From: an uncultured Saprospiraceae bacterium
GTDB lineage: Bacteria; Bacteroidota; Bacteroidia; Chitinophagales; Saprospiraceae
NCBI GenBank assembly: GCA_937973565.1
Contig: CALJKQ010000064.1
Location: forward strand, 1-64,000
DNA length: 64,000 nt
Direction: 5' to 3'
Under the pieces are notes generated by a model. That model worked only from the letters and a program-made list of their open reading frames with translations. It made no database searches and had not been told where the DNA came from. The translations under genes and the position numbers were made by a program. This document shows positions 25,945 to 34,266 of this stretch, in pieces. Position 1 is the first letter of the stretch, and each line of letters starts with the position of its first letter.

Positions 25945-27624
25945 ATGAGCACAGCAACAACACAAAGTTCACGTCACCCCAAAGGTTTATGGGTACTGTT
26001 TGGTACCGAAATGTGGGAGCGTTTCAATTTTTACGGAATGCGCACATTGTTGACGCTATTCATTGTTCACGCACTGATGATGAGCGAGGAACAATCTTCA
26101 CTCATATATGGCGGCTTTTTAGGTTTATGTTACCTGACACCCATGTTGGGCGGTTTCATTTCTGACCGATTTTTAGGCAACAGAAACTGTATTCTTATCG
26201 GGGGACTTTTAATGGCAACAGGTCAGTTTCTCCTGTTTACGAGTGCCACTACATTTGGCGTAAATCTTGAATTGGCAAAAACACTCTTGTATGTTGCCTT
26301 AGGTGTATTGATATTTGGAAATGGTTTTTTCAAACCCAATATTTCCAGCATGGTTACCAACCTGTATCCAAAGGAAGAAAAGAGCAAGCTGGATACAGCC
26401 TTCACCATATTTTATATGGGTATCAATGTGGGCGCATTTTTAGGTCAATTCATTTGCCCTGCATTGGGAGATGTGGTGGATGCCAATGGAACCAGGGATG
26501 TATTTGCATTCAAATGGGGCTTTTTTGCAGCAGGTGTTGCGATGTTGATCGGCACACTTACCTTTTATTTGCTGAAAGATAAATATGTGGTTACTCCGGA
26601 AGGAAGGCCCCTGGGTGGCTTGCCAAAACACAACATTGCATCCGATTATGAAGAAGGAGAGTCACAAAAAGCTGTTTTTTCAAGCAAATCATTGATGCTG
26701 GCCGTTATCGCATTTATTGGCTTGGCACTCACATTCTATTTTGTGATTGGACAAAACATCGTTTATTCAGCCATTTATGCCAGCGGACTTACCCTGGCAG
26801 GGTTGATTTTGACAGACTCTTCCTTATCAAAAGTTGAAATGGACAGAATCCTGGTGATCTATATAGTTTCCTTTTTTGTGATCTTCTTTTGGGCAGCCTT
26901 TGAGCAGGCCGGTTCTTCATTGACCTTTATAGCCAATAATCAGACAGACAGAAATTTCTTTGGCTGGAACATGCCTCCGTCTATGGTTCAGATCTTTAAT
27001 GGCATATTTGTGGTCATGCTGGCCATCCCGTTCAGTATGTTGTGGGATAAGTTAAGGGCAAACGGTAAGGAACCCATTTCTCCCGTTAAACAAGCCATCG
27101 GACTTGCCACCATTGCCTTAGCCTATTTTATCATAGCCAATAACGTAAAAGATCTGGGTACTACCGGACTATTGGGCATCAAGTGGCTTATTTTGTTGTA
27201 TCTATTGCAAACGATAGGTGAGCTTTGTTTGTCTCCGATCGGACTCTCTCTGGTGGGTAAACTGGCCCCTAAGAGGTTTACTTCTTTGCTGTATGGTGTA
27301 TTTTTCTTATCCAATGCTTCCGGATATGCTTTGGCCGGAACCCTGGGATCCATTTTGCCTGCTACCGGAGATAAATTCAAAACAGCGAGCGATATGGGCA
27401 TTGATCTGCAAGCGATATTGGATAAAAAGATAACACCTACTCCGGAACAATTGCAAATGCTGGCAGATAAAAACATCATGGATCATTATCCGGTTTTTGC
27501 AGGATTTCAGATCACCAACCTGTACGAGTTCTTTATGGTGTTTGTGGTGCTTTGCGGCATTGCTGCTTTGATATTGTTTTCTTTGAGTCCTGTACTCAAA
27601 AGGATGATGCACGGTGTAAAATAA
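25945..27624 (+). CDS. POT-family proton:oligopeptide symporter (copy 1)
   Basis: Major-facilitator transporter that imports di- and tripeptides with protons. The 559 residues hold 12-14 membrane helices and the signature TEMWERFNFYGMRTLL (ExxER on helix 1), GFLGLCYLTPMLGGFISDR, FFKPNISSMVTNLY and FFWAAFEQAGSSL. A cytoplasmic insert of about 30 residues near 220-250 (KHNIASDYEEGESQKA) and a C-terminal loop are longer than in the third copy. First of three tandem paralogues. Confidence 0.93.
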   Translation: MSTATTQSSRHPKGLWVLFGTEMWERFNFYGMRTLLTLFIVHALMMSEEQSSLIYGGFLGLCYLTPMLGGFISDRFLGNRNCILIGGLLMATGQFLLFTSATTFGVNLELAKTLLYVALGVLIFGNGFFKPNISSMVTNLYPKEEKSKLDTAFTIFYMGINVGAFLGQFICPALGDVVDANGTRDVFAFKWGFFAAGVAMLIGTLTFYLLKDKYVVTPEGRPLGGLPKHNIASDYEEGESQKAVFSSKSLMLAVIAFIGLALTFYFVIGQNIVYSAIYASGLTLAGLILTDSSLSKVEMDRILVIYIVSFFVIFFWAAFEQAGSSLTFIANNQTDRNFFGWNMPPSMVQIFNGIFVVMLAIPFSMLWDKLRANGKEPISPVKQAIGLATIALAYFIIANNVKDLGTTGLLGIKWLILLYLLQTIGELCLSPIGLSLVGKLAPKRFTSLLYGVFFLSNASGYALAGTLGSILPATGDKFKTASDMGIDLQAILDKKITPTPEQLQMLADKNIMDHYPVFAGFQITNLYEFFMVFVVLCGIAALILFSLSPVLKRMMHGVK

Positions 27625-27649
27625 CTTTTGACTTTAAGCAGTAATAACC

Positions 27650-29419
27650 ATGTCTAATATTTCATCTTCCGGGACTGAACAAGGATCGGGCAGTGACTTT
27701 TTTTCTCAAAAAGTACTGGGTCATCCCGCCGGCCTGTTTGTATTGTTTTTCACTGAAATGTGGGAAAGGTTTTCGTATTACGGTATGCGCTCGCTGCTGG
27801 TTTTGTTTCTCACTTCCAACCTGATAGATGGTGGCTGGGCATGGGAAAGAAAAACGGCTTTGGCACTGTACGGTACCTATACATCTATGGTTTACCTCAC
27901 ACCCATTATAGGTGGTTTTGTAGCCGATCGATTTTTGGGTTCCCGTAAAACTGTTTTACTGGGAGCTTTCATCATGGCTATGGGACACGCTTCGATGGCG
28001 CTGGAAACACCGGCATTCCTTTACATAGGTTTGTTATGCCTTATTTTTGGTAATGGCTTTTTTAAACCCAATATGACATCCATCGTTTCCCAGTTGTACA
28101 AAGACCACGCAGAGAAAAAGGATGCTGCTTATACCATATTTTATATGGGTGTAAATTCCGGTGCATTCCTGGGCATGATGTTGTGTGGCTATATTGGAGA
28201 AAAAGTAGACTGGAGTTATGGCTTTGGATTGGCCGGCATCTTTATGCTGCTGGGTTTGGTCATGTTCTATTTTTTCCAGGGCATCTTTGGCGATGTGGGT
28301 TTAAAACCACTGGTTACAGCCAATTCAAAATCCAGTGAACCCAATGCAGTGGCATCCGATGGCGACAAAAGAAATCCCTTTCTGACGATCGATATTGTAC
28401 TCATCATTTTAGCGGCCATAATTGCACTCGTATGGGTGATCAACGACCCCATGTCTAAAATATACAACTTTAATATTTTCGGGGATTCAACCACTGCTGA
28501 TTATGTAATGCTGGGAGGCGTCATTATCTTTCTTTTCATTTTGTTTTCGCGTTTGGTTCGATACAGTAAGATCACAAGAGAGAAACTCATAGCCCTGTGC
28601 ATGATTGCCTTCTTTTATATGCTATTCTGGGCGGCCTTTGAACAGGCCGGAGGTTCTATGAGCATCTTTGCCAAAGACTATGTAGATCGCAGTCTAACCG
28701 GTGGTTTTGCCACTACATTCAAGGTCATCAATACTTTGCTCACAGTTGTGCCCCTGGCCATTATTACCTGGGTGCTTACCAAGCTATTCAGAGTTACCTT
28801 TGGCAAGTATGCCATTGCCAATATGGTTTTGATATCCAGTTTTGTCATCATTTGGGGCATTGTTATATGGATGCTCAACCGCGAATTCAACAATGAGGGC
28901 ACAGAAGTGCAGGCTTCCTGGTTTCAGATATTGAATTCATTTTTCATCATTACCCTGGCACCCATGTTTACCAAGTTGTGGGAAAGCAAATACAATCCAC
29001 CGGTGGCCTTTAAGTATGCCATGGGACTTACGTTTCTGGGCATTGGTTTTTATGCGCTCTCGTATGGTTCATCTGCCATTCCGGCCGGTGCACAAACCGC
29101 AGCCGTGAGTATGATCTGGCTGGTAGTTGCCTACCTTTTTCACACCATGGGAGAATTGTGTATATCGCCGGTTGGCTTGTCGAATGTAAGTAAGCTGGCA
29201 CCTGCCAGAATGATATCCATAATGTTTGGCGTATGGTATTTGTCCATAGCCATTGGAAATAAGATTGCCGGTAAGCTGGGAGGTGAAATGGATGCTATTT
29301 CACAGTCTTACGGCATGGGCAACTTCTTCCTGATTTTTACCATCATACCTTTTGGAGCAGCCGTTTTGGTTGCCGTTCTTCATCCGGTATTTAAAAAACT
29401 AATGAATGGAGTCCAATAA
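27650..29419 (+). CDS. POT-family proton:oligopeptide symporter (copy 2)
   Basis: A 589-residue paralogue of the preceding transporter, 25 bases downstream. The signature reads TEMWERFSYYGMRSLL; then VYLTPIIGGFVADRFLG, FFKPNMTSIVSQLY, YMGVNSGAFLGMM and LFWAAFEQAGGSM. The N-terminus is about 20 residues longer (Ser/Gly-rich) than in copy 1. The substrate range may differ, but this cannot be read directly. Confidence 0.93.
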   Translation: MSNISSSGTEQGSGSDFFSQKVLGHPAGLFVLFFTEMWERFSYYGMRSLLVLFLTSNLIDGGWAWERKTALALYGTYTSMVYLTPIIGGFVADRFLGSRKTVLLGAFIMAMGHASMALETPAFLYIGLLCLIFGNGFFKPNMTSIVSQLYKDHAEKKDAAYTIFYMGVNSGAFLGMMLCGYIGEKVDWSYGFGLAGIFMLLGLVMFYFFQGIFGDVGLKPLVTANSKSSEPNAVASDGDKRNPFLTIDIVLIILAAIIALVWVINDPMSKIYNFNIFGDSTTADYVMLGGVIIFLFILFSRLVRYSKITREKLIALCMIAFFYMLFWAAFEQAGGSMSIFAKDYVDRSLTGGFATTFKVINTLLTVVPLAIITWVLTKLFRVTFGKYAIANMVLISSFVIIWGIVIWMLNREFNNEGTEVQASWFQILNSFFIITLAPMFTKLWESKYNPPVAFKYAMGLTFLGIGFYALSYGSSAIPAGAQTAAVSMIWLVVAYLFHTMGELCISPVGLSNVSKLAPARMISIMFGVWYLSIAIGNKIAGKLGGEMDAISQSYGMGNFFLIFTIIPFGAAVLVAVLHPVFKKLMNGVQ

Positions 29420-30938
29420 CCAAACGCAGGCAGTAGACACTGCACTCGAAGAAATCCGCAACTTCAAAGGGCAATACCCCAGGCAGCTGTGGTATCTTTT
29501 CTTCTCTGAAATGTGGGAGCGCTTTTGCTTTTATGGCATGAGAGGCATGCTGGTCATTTTTATGGTCAACCAGTTGATGCTCGATGCTACCCAGGCCAAC
29601 CTGCAATACGGTGCCACCCAGGCTTTTGTATATGCATTTACTTTTATTGGCGGACTTTTTGCCGATAAAATTTTGGGCTACCGGAAATCCCTGTACTGGG
29701 GCGGTCTTTTGATGATTGTAGGCAGTATGATTCTTGCCATCGATCCGGTGCGTTTTTTCTTTTTTGGCATCAGTTTCACGATTGTAGGTACCGGCTTTTT
29801 TAAGCCCAATATCTCTACCATGGTAGGTACGCTTTACCACGATGGTGATACCCGGAGAGATGCGGGTTTTTCACTGTTTTATGCAGGTATCAACCTGGGT
29901 GCGCTCATCGGCGGTTATCTATGCGTTGCAGTAGGTAAGGGCGAAATGCTCACCTCTTTGGTGCCTGCCCATCTCACGTGGAATGTCGCTTTTGGCTTTG
30001 CAGCTCTGGTCATGATCATCAGTCTGCTCACCTTTACTTTTACCCAAAGAAGCATGGGTAATATAGGTTTGTCTCCACTGTTGCACCTTGATGCGTCCAA
30101 AAGAAGAAACCTCGAATGGCTTACCTATGTGGGTTCGCTGGTGATTATTCCTTTAATCATGACCATGGTTTCCAAAACTGAATACACGGATATATTCATG
30201 TATATCATTGGCCCGACCACATTGGTTTATCTTGCCTATGAAATGCGTAACTTTTCGGTGTCGGAGCGAAAAAAACTATTGGCAGCATTGGTCTTTATCT
30301 TTTTCTCTATTTTGTTTTGGGCCTTTTTTGAACAAAGTGGAGGGTCGCTCAGTCTTTTTGCAGAAAAAAATCTCGATAAGAACCTGGTAGGTATGACCCT
30401 TGATCCCAATGGTGTCAACAACTCGGCCAACTCTCTTTTTGTCATCTTGTTTGCTGCCTTGTTGGGCATGGTATGGGTCGCCCTTGCGAAAAAAGGATGG
30501 GAACCCAATACCTTAGTTAAATTTGGACTGGGCTTTTTGTTTTTGGCAGCAGGGTTTTACATCTTTTATACAACCCAGTTTTTTGCCAATGATCAGGGCG
30601 TTACCTCTTTGAATGTGTTTACCCTGGCATGGTTGGTCATCACATTTGGTGAGTTATCGTTATCTCCCATCGGCATGTCCATCATGACCAAGTTATCGCC
30701 TGTAAAACTGCAGGCCATTATGATGGGCATGTGGTTTTTGGCCAGTGCGTACGGACAATACTTTGCCGGCATCCTGGGTGCCAACATTGCGGAAGCATCT
30801 GCCAATGCATCTAACCTTGAACAGTTGATTACCTATACCAATGGTTATCGCCAGTTGGCTATATACGCACTTATATCGGGGGTGGTGTTGATCGTCATTT
30901 CTCCTTACGTGAGAAAACTCATGCAGGAAGTCAAATAG
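29406..30938 (+). CDS. POT-family proton:oligopeptide symporter (copy 3)
   Basis: A 510-residue paralogue; its ATG lies inside the last 14 bases of copy 2, so the two are translationally coupled. SEMWERFCFYGMRGML is the ExxER helix; FFKPNISTMVGTLY and LFWAFFEQSGGSL follow. It is the shortest copy, lacking the long central insert. It ends 3 bases from a convergent TonB receptor gene. Confidence 0.93.
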   Translation: MESNNQTQAVDTALEEIRNFKGQYPRQLWYLFFSEMWERFCFYGMRGMLVIFMVNQLMLDATQANLQYGATQAFVYAFTFIGGLFADKILGYRKSLYWGGLLMIVGSMILAIDPVRFFFFGISFTIVGTGFFKPNISTMVGTLYHDGDTRRDAGFSLFYAGINLGALIGGYLCVAVGKGEMLTSLVPAHLTWNVAFGFAALVMIISLLTFTFTQRSMGNIGLSPLLHLDASKRRNLEWLTYVGSLVIIPLIMTMVSKTEYTDIFMYIIGPTTLVYLAYEMRNFSVSERKKLLAALVFIFFSILFWAFFEQSGGSLSLFAEKNLDKNLVGMTLDPNGVNNSANSLFVILFAALLGMVWVALAKKGWEPNTLVKFGLGFLFLAAGFYIFYTTQFFANDQGVTSLNVFTLAWLVITFGELSLSPIGMSIMTKLSPVKLQAIMMGMWFLASAYGQYFAGILGANIAEASANASNLEQLITYTNGYRQLAIYALISGVVLIVISPYVRKLMQEVK

Positions 30939-30941
30939 GGC

Positions 30942-32912
30942 TTACCAAAATCTTTTATAACTGATTACAGGGATGAGCCCGAGCTGGGCTTCAATGAAGG
31001 GTCCATTGGGTCCCGGCCTCAGATGTCCATCGTTTTGTCTGTTGGTTAGGTTTTGTATATCGAGTGATAACATTGATTTTCCGCGGGTATAATTGATCCT
31101 TGCATCGCATCGCAGGTAGTGATCAAATTGTCCAATAGGGGGTGAATCAAAATTGCGGATGGCCAGATAGTTATTGGGATAAATTCCAAAATAATACTGC
31201 CCTCCTCTGTAATGACAGGAAACGGCTATGCTGAGCAGGCCGCGTTTCAGGGTTAGGGTTTTGCCGATATTCACATTTCCCATCCATCCAAAGTCGTTTT
31301 CTGCATTTTGCCAGTCTTCAAAACTGTTGTTTTTGTATTTTGTATTCAGGAGGCTGTGATTGAAATTAAGCCACCAATTTTTACCGGCATCCCATTCCAG
31401 GGCAATACTAATGCCCTGTGATTTGCCCCTTCCTTCATTACTGAGATTTTCAACAAAGGTATAATCAAAACCATGGAGGTAGTTGTAATGCAAAGAATCT
31501 GCCGGCAGTTTAGAAAAGCTGTGGTAAAACAATGAAATACTGCTTCTAAATCGATGAGCCGTTATTTTATAATCCAACATGTAGTTTAATCCTATGATGT
31601 CTGACAAATCAATATTCTCCGGCCTAATGGCATAACTTGCATTCCTTGAAAAGGAAGCCGATACACTATGGATGCCTTTAAAATATTCCAGGTTCACAGT
31701 TGGCAGGATGTTGAAATCCTGGATGTGGGATAGGCTCAGGTTGTTATGCAATTTGATGTTTGAAAAAAGATAGAAGCTTTTGTTCAATGACAGCAACACG
31801 GAACTGTTTTGTTGATCAATGTTTTTGGGACGGATATTTTCCACACTTAGTTCTGAAGCATAATGGTCAAACATATAGCGGACTTCCCACCTCCATCCTT
31901 TAGGAGTCAAAAGTGATGACTTGACCGAAAATTTTTCTTGGGTGTTTTCAAAAGAATCACTTACACTGTAAACACTGCCATCCTGAAAATTGACCAAGCC
32001 ATTGGCAGAACGATGGTCGTTTCTCTGAGAAAAGGAAAGGCCAAAATCCATTTTATACCCTCCTTTAAATTCCTGCCGTCCGAGCCATTGTGTGGTAATA
32101 TTTTGCGATGTATAACCGATGTTTTGACCGTCTTTGTAATTCAGGTATGGAGGTTCACCTGCTGTGTGCTGATTGTTGCTTCTGCCGGCTGCCACCAGCA
32201 GGGTTGAGTGAAAGGACTTATGCTGCCCGGAAACACCCACCATAAGGTCATCGAAACGGATAGCTTCATTGCCAAAAGAGACACCCAGGTCATCCAGCAA
32301 GCCGGTAAATGAGTACCTATAGTTGGCAAACACCCGGGTATTGTCTTTCCATACCTTGTGTAAGCCGGCTTCCAGGCCCAACAAGCTGAGTTGCAGGTAA
32401 TTTTGTCGTTGAGTTGATATTTGCATATCGGCCATACCCCCCAAAGCCCAACCTGATTTACCGGGAGACGAAGGAGCAATAAACTGCATGCCATCCAGTA
32501 TATTACCGCTGAACATGTTTACGCCTCCCGCAGATGGGCTGGCCAGGTCGCTGAGGGTACCTGCATTGCTCAGGTGGTTGGGATTGACAATATCCAGGCC
32601 ATTAAGTCTCCAGGCATTTAAGTGCGATGGAAGTCCATGATAAAGAATTCCGTTGGCCTGATCGTTGGCAATGGCTATTCCGGGGAAATGCAGTAAGATT
32701 CGTGCGGGATCATCGAAGCCACCCGGTAGCCTTTTGAAATCCCGATTGCTAAGCGATATCTTTTGGGCATTAAAACTTTTTTTAGAAATAAAAACCACCG
32801 TATCCGCAGATACCTGCCACAGAGAGTCAGATTGAGCGCGGCTCTGCCAGGAAACAATAAGTAGGAGCAGGCACATTATCCGGCCATGACTCAATATTGG
32901 ATAAAGCTTCAA
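30942..32912 (-). CDS. TonB-dependent outer-membrane receptor
   Basis: A 656-residue receptor with a signal peptide (LLLLIVSWQSRAQ), a plug (RLPGGFDDPARILLHFPG, YHGLPSHLNAWRLNGLDIVN) and a barrel that ends in VISYKRFW with terminal aromatic residue. There is no CarboxypepD or STN domain, and it is short for the family. The gene follows lacI-type regulator 32937-33932 by 24 bases on the same strand, so it is probably co-transcribed and under the same LacI control as the divergent SusC/SusD operon. It may be an accessory importer for the same nutrient. Confidence 0.85.
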   Translation of the reverse strand: MKLYPILSHGRIMCLLLLIVSWQSRAQSDSLWQVSADTVVFISKKSFNAQKISLSNRDFKRLPGGFDDPARILLHFPGIAIANDQANGILYHGLPSHLNAWRLNGLDIVNPNHLSNAGTLSDLASPSAGGVNMFSGNILDGMQFIAPSSPGKSGWALGGMADMQISTQRQNYLQLSLLGLEAGLHKVWKDNTRVFANYRYSFTGLLDDLGVSFGNEAIRFDDLMVGVSGQHKSFHSTLLVAAGRSNNQHTAGEPPYLNYKDGQNIGYTSQNITTQWLGRQEFKGGYKMDFGLSFSQRNDHRSANGLVNFQDGSVYSVSDSFENTQEKFSVKSSLLTPKGWRWEVRYMFDHYASELSVENIRPKNIDQQNSSVLLSLNKSFYLFSNIKLHNNLSLSHIQDFNILPTVNLEYFKGIHSVSASFSRNASYAIRPENIDLSDIIGLNYMLDYKITAHRFRSSISLFYHSFSKLPADSLHYNYLHGFDYTFVENLSNEGRGKSQGISIALEWDAGKNWWLNFNHSLLNTKYKNNSFEDWQNAENDFGWMGNVNIGKTLTLKRGLLSIAVSCHYRGGQYYFGIYPNNYLAIRNFDSPPIGQFDHYLRCDARINYTRGKSMLSLDIQNLTNRQNDGHLRPGPNGPFIEAQLGLIPVISYKRFW

Positions 32913-32936
32913 ATCTTACAGTTGAAATAACAAAAA

Positions 32937-33932
32937 TCAAATCGAACCCAAATCTATCAAATTTGTTCCTTCTACCAAGTGTCTGATTTCATGATCCTGG
33001 TTTTGGATGTGGTGAATGAGCAATTGGCAGGCCGATTTTCCAATCTGGTACCCTGAATGAAAGATGTGGCTGATGGGGGGGAACAAAAAGTAGGGAGAGG
33101 TTCCATCGCTAATGCCAATAACACTCAGCTCATGAGGAACCCGGAGTCCCATTTTTAAAAAATGATTCAGTCCATGAACCATTATCTCGTCGGTCATAAA
33201 AAAAACGCCATCCGGGAGGTATTCTTCGGTTTTTGCCCTAAGTTGCTCATTGATTTGGTGGATGTTGTTTACGATGAGAAAAGGTTGCGGATCAATCGGT
33301 ATTCCACCGTCCTGGACGGCTTTCAAAAAACCCTCAAATCGGTCCTGCGTGATGGTAAGATTTTCGTGTCCGAAGACGCCCAGGATTTTTTTTCTGGATT
33401 TTTGGATCAAGGCAGAAGTTGCCGTATAAGCTGCTTCGAAGCCATCGATAGTGACAGTGGGAAAATCGTTGCCGGCAAGGACTTTATCGACCAGCACCAC
33501 CGGAATTTGGCTGTCTTTTAGGATCTGCAGGTGGTTGAGGTTGCTGGTATTGTCGCTCAAAGAGATGAGCACCCCTTCGACAACCCAGCTAAGGCAATAT
33601 TTGATGATTTCGGCTTCAGCTTCAAATTGATTGCCCGATTGAAAAATGATGACCTTGTAGCCTCTTTCATCTGCGTATTGCTGGATGCCTTTGATAAGGT
33701 CCGGAATGAAGAATCGATTAAATTCCGGGAGGATGAGGGCGATCATTTTCGTATTCTTTTTTCGGAAGAACCGGGCATGAAGATTGGGCAGATAGTTGAA
33801 TTTTTGAGCAACTTCTCTGACCCGGATTTTGGTATCTTCACTGATGTCGGGATGATCGGATAAAGCCCTTGAAACCGTGGATACGGAAATGGATAACATT
33901 TTGGCAATATCGACGATTGTAATTTTGTTCAT
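32937..33932 (-). CDS. LacI-family transcriptional regulator
   Basis: A 331-residue repressor/activator. N-terminal helix-turn-helix VDIAKMLSISVSTVSRALSD and hinge helix NYLPNLHARFF, then a periplasmic-binding-like effector domain (IALILPEFNRFFIPDLIKGI, VEGVLISLSDNTS, PVVLVDK, VIGISDGTSPYFLFPPIS). It is divergent from susC. Two CAAACGTTTG palindromes, the CG-centred type typical of LacI-family operators, lie in the shared gap and one overlaps the -33 box of its own promoter, so autoregulation is likely. The effector is probably a sugar or its phosphate. Confidence 0.93.
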   Translation of the reverse strand: MNKITIVDIAKMLSISVSTVSRALSDHPDISEDTKIRVREVAQKFNYLPNLHARFFRKKNTKMIALILPEFNRFFIPDLIKGIQQYADERGYKVIIFQSGNQFEAEAEIIKYCLSWVVEGVLISLSDNTSNLNHLQILKDSQIPVVLVDKVLAGNDFPTVTIDGFEAAYTATSALIQKSRKKILGVFGHENLTITQDRFEGFLKAVQDGGIPIDPQPFLIVNNIHQINEQLRAKTEEYLPDGVFFMTDEIMVHGLNHFLKMGLRVPHELSVIGISDGTSPYFLFPPISHIFHSGYQIGKSACQLLIHHIQNQDHEIRHLVEGTNLIDLGSI

Positions 33933-33936
33933 AGGT

Positions 33937-33968
33937 CAAATTTAACATTTCATTTTATTAACAACAAA
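33937..33968 (-). promoter_or_regulatory. Promoter of the lacI-type gene, overlapping an operator
   Basis: Minus strand: TTTG (33965-33968), exactly 20 bases, then TAAATTTG (33937-33944), a full consensus match. The -33 TTTG is one half of the first CAAACGTTTG palindrome. The transcription start should fall at or within a few bases of the ATG at 33932, so the mRNA would be leaderless. Confidence 0.7.
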
Positions 33969-33986
33969 CGTTTGCACAAACGTTTG
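33965..33986. promoter_or_regulatory. Twin LacI-type operators CAAACGTTTG
   Basis: Two perfect 10-bp palindromes CAAACGTTTG at 33965-33974 and 33977-33986 are separated by two bases, so their centres are 12 bases apart, on nearly the same helical face. They lie between a LacI-family gene and the divergent susC, which makes them the likely binding sites. Confidence 0.85.
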
Positions 33987-33999
33987 CGTTTATTTTTAA

Positions 34000-34030
34000 T
34001 TTGTTAACATTTAAATAATACCTATCATTG
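34000..34030 (+). promoter_or_regulatory. Predicted promoter of the susC operon
   Basis: TTTG at 34000-34003, 19 bases, then TATCATTG at 34023-34030 (one base off TAnnTTTG). The twin operators would then sit just upstream of the -33 box (about -51 to -72), a position that fits activation or looping better than simple blocking. Confidence 0.5.
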
Positions 34031-34266
34031 CTAATCTATTACAAGGGATAGGAAATACCACAAAAACAAGGTTTAGAAAAAATATTTAATATGTAAAACT
34101 GCCAGGAAGCGAATATTTATTTTTTAACGTTATGTTAAAATAATATTCATTCCGACATTTACAATCCCAACGTTCTGAAAAACAATGTATTATGAGGGGC
34201 ATAATCACACTTACGTGTTTTATGATATAACTTTCTAATTAATTAAATCAAAATCGTCAAAGCCAC
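34031..34266 (+). other. Long AT-rich 5' leader of susC
   Basis: About 230 bases between the predicted start and the susC ATG. It holds an inverted repeat TTTTAAC-GTTAT-GTTAAAA (34122-34140) but no open frame or recognised riboswitch. If the promoter above is right, this is an unusually long leader; a second promoter nearer the gene is the alternative. Confidence 0.4.
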
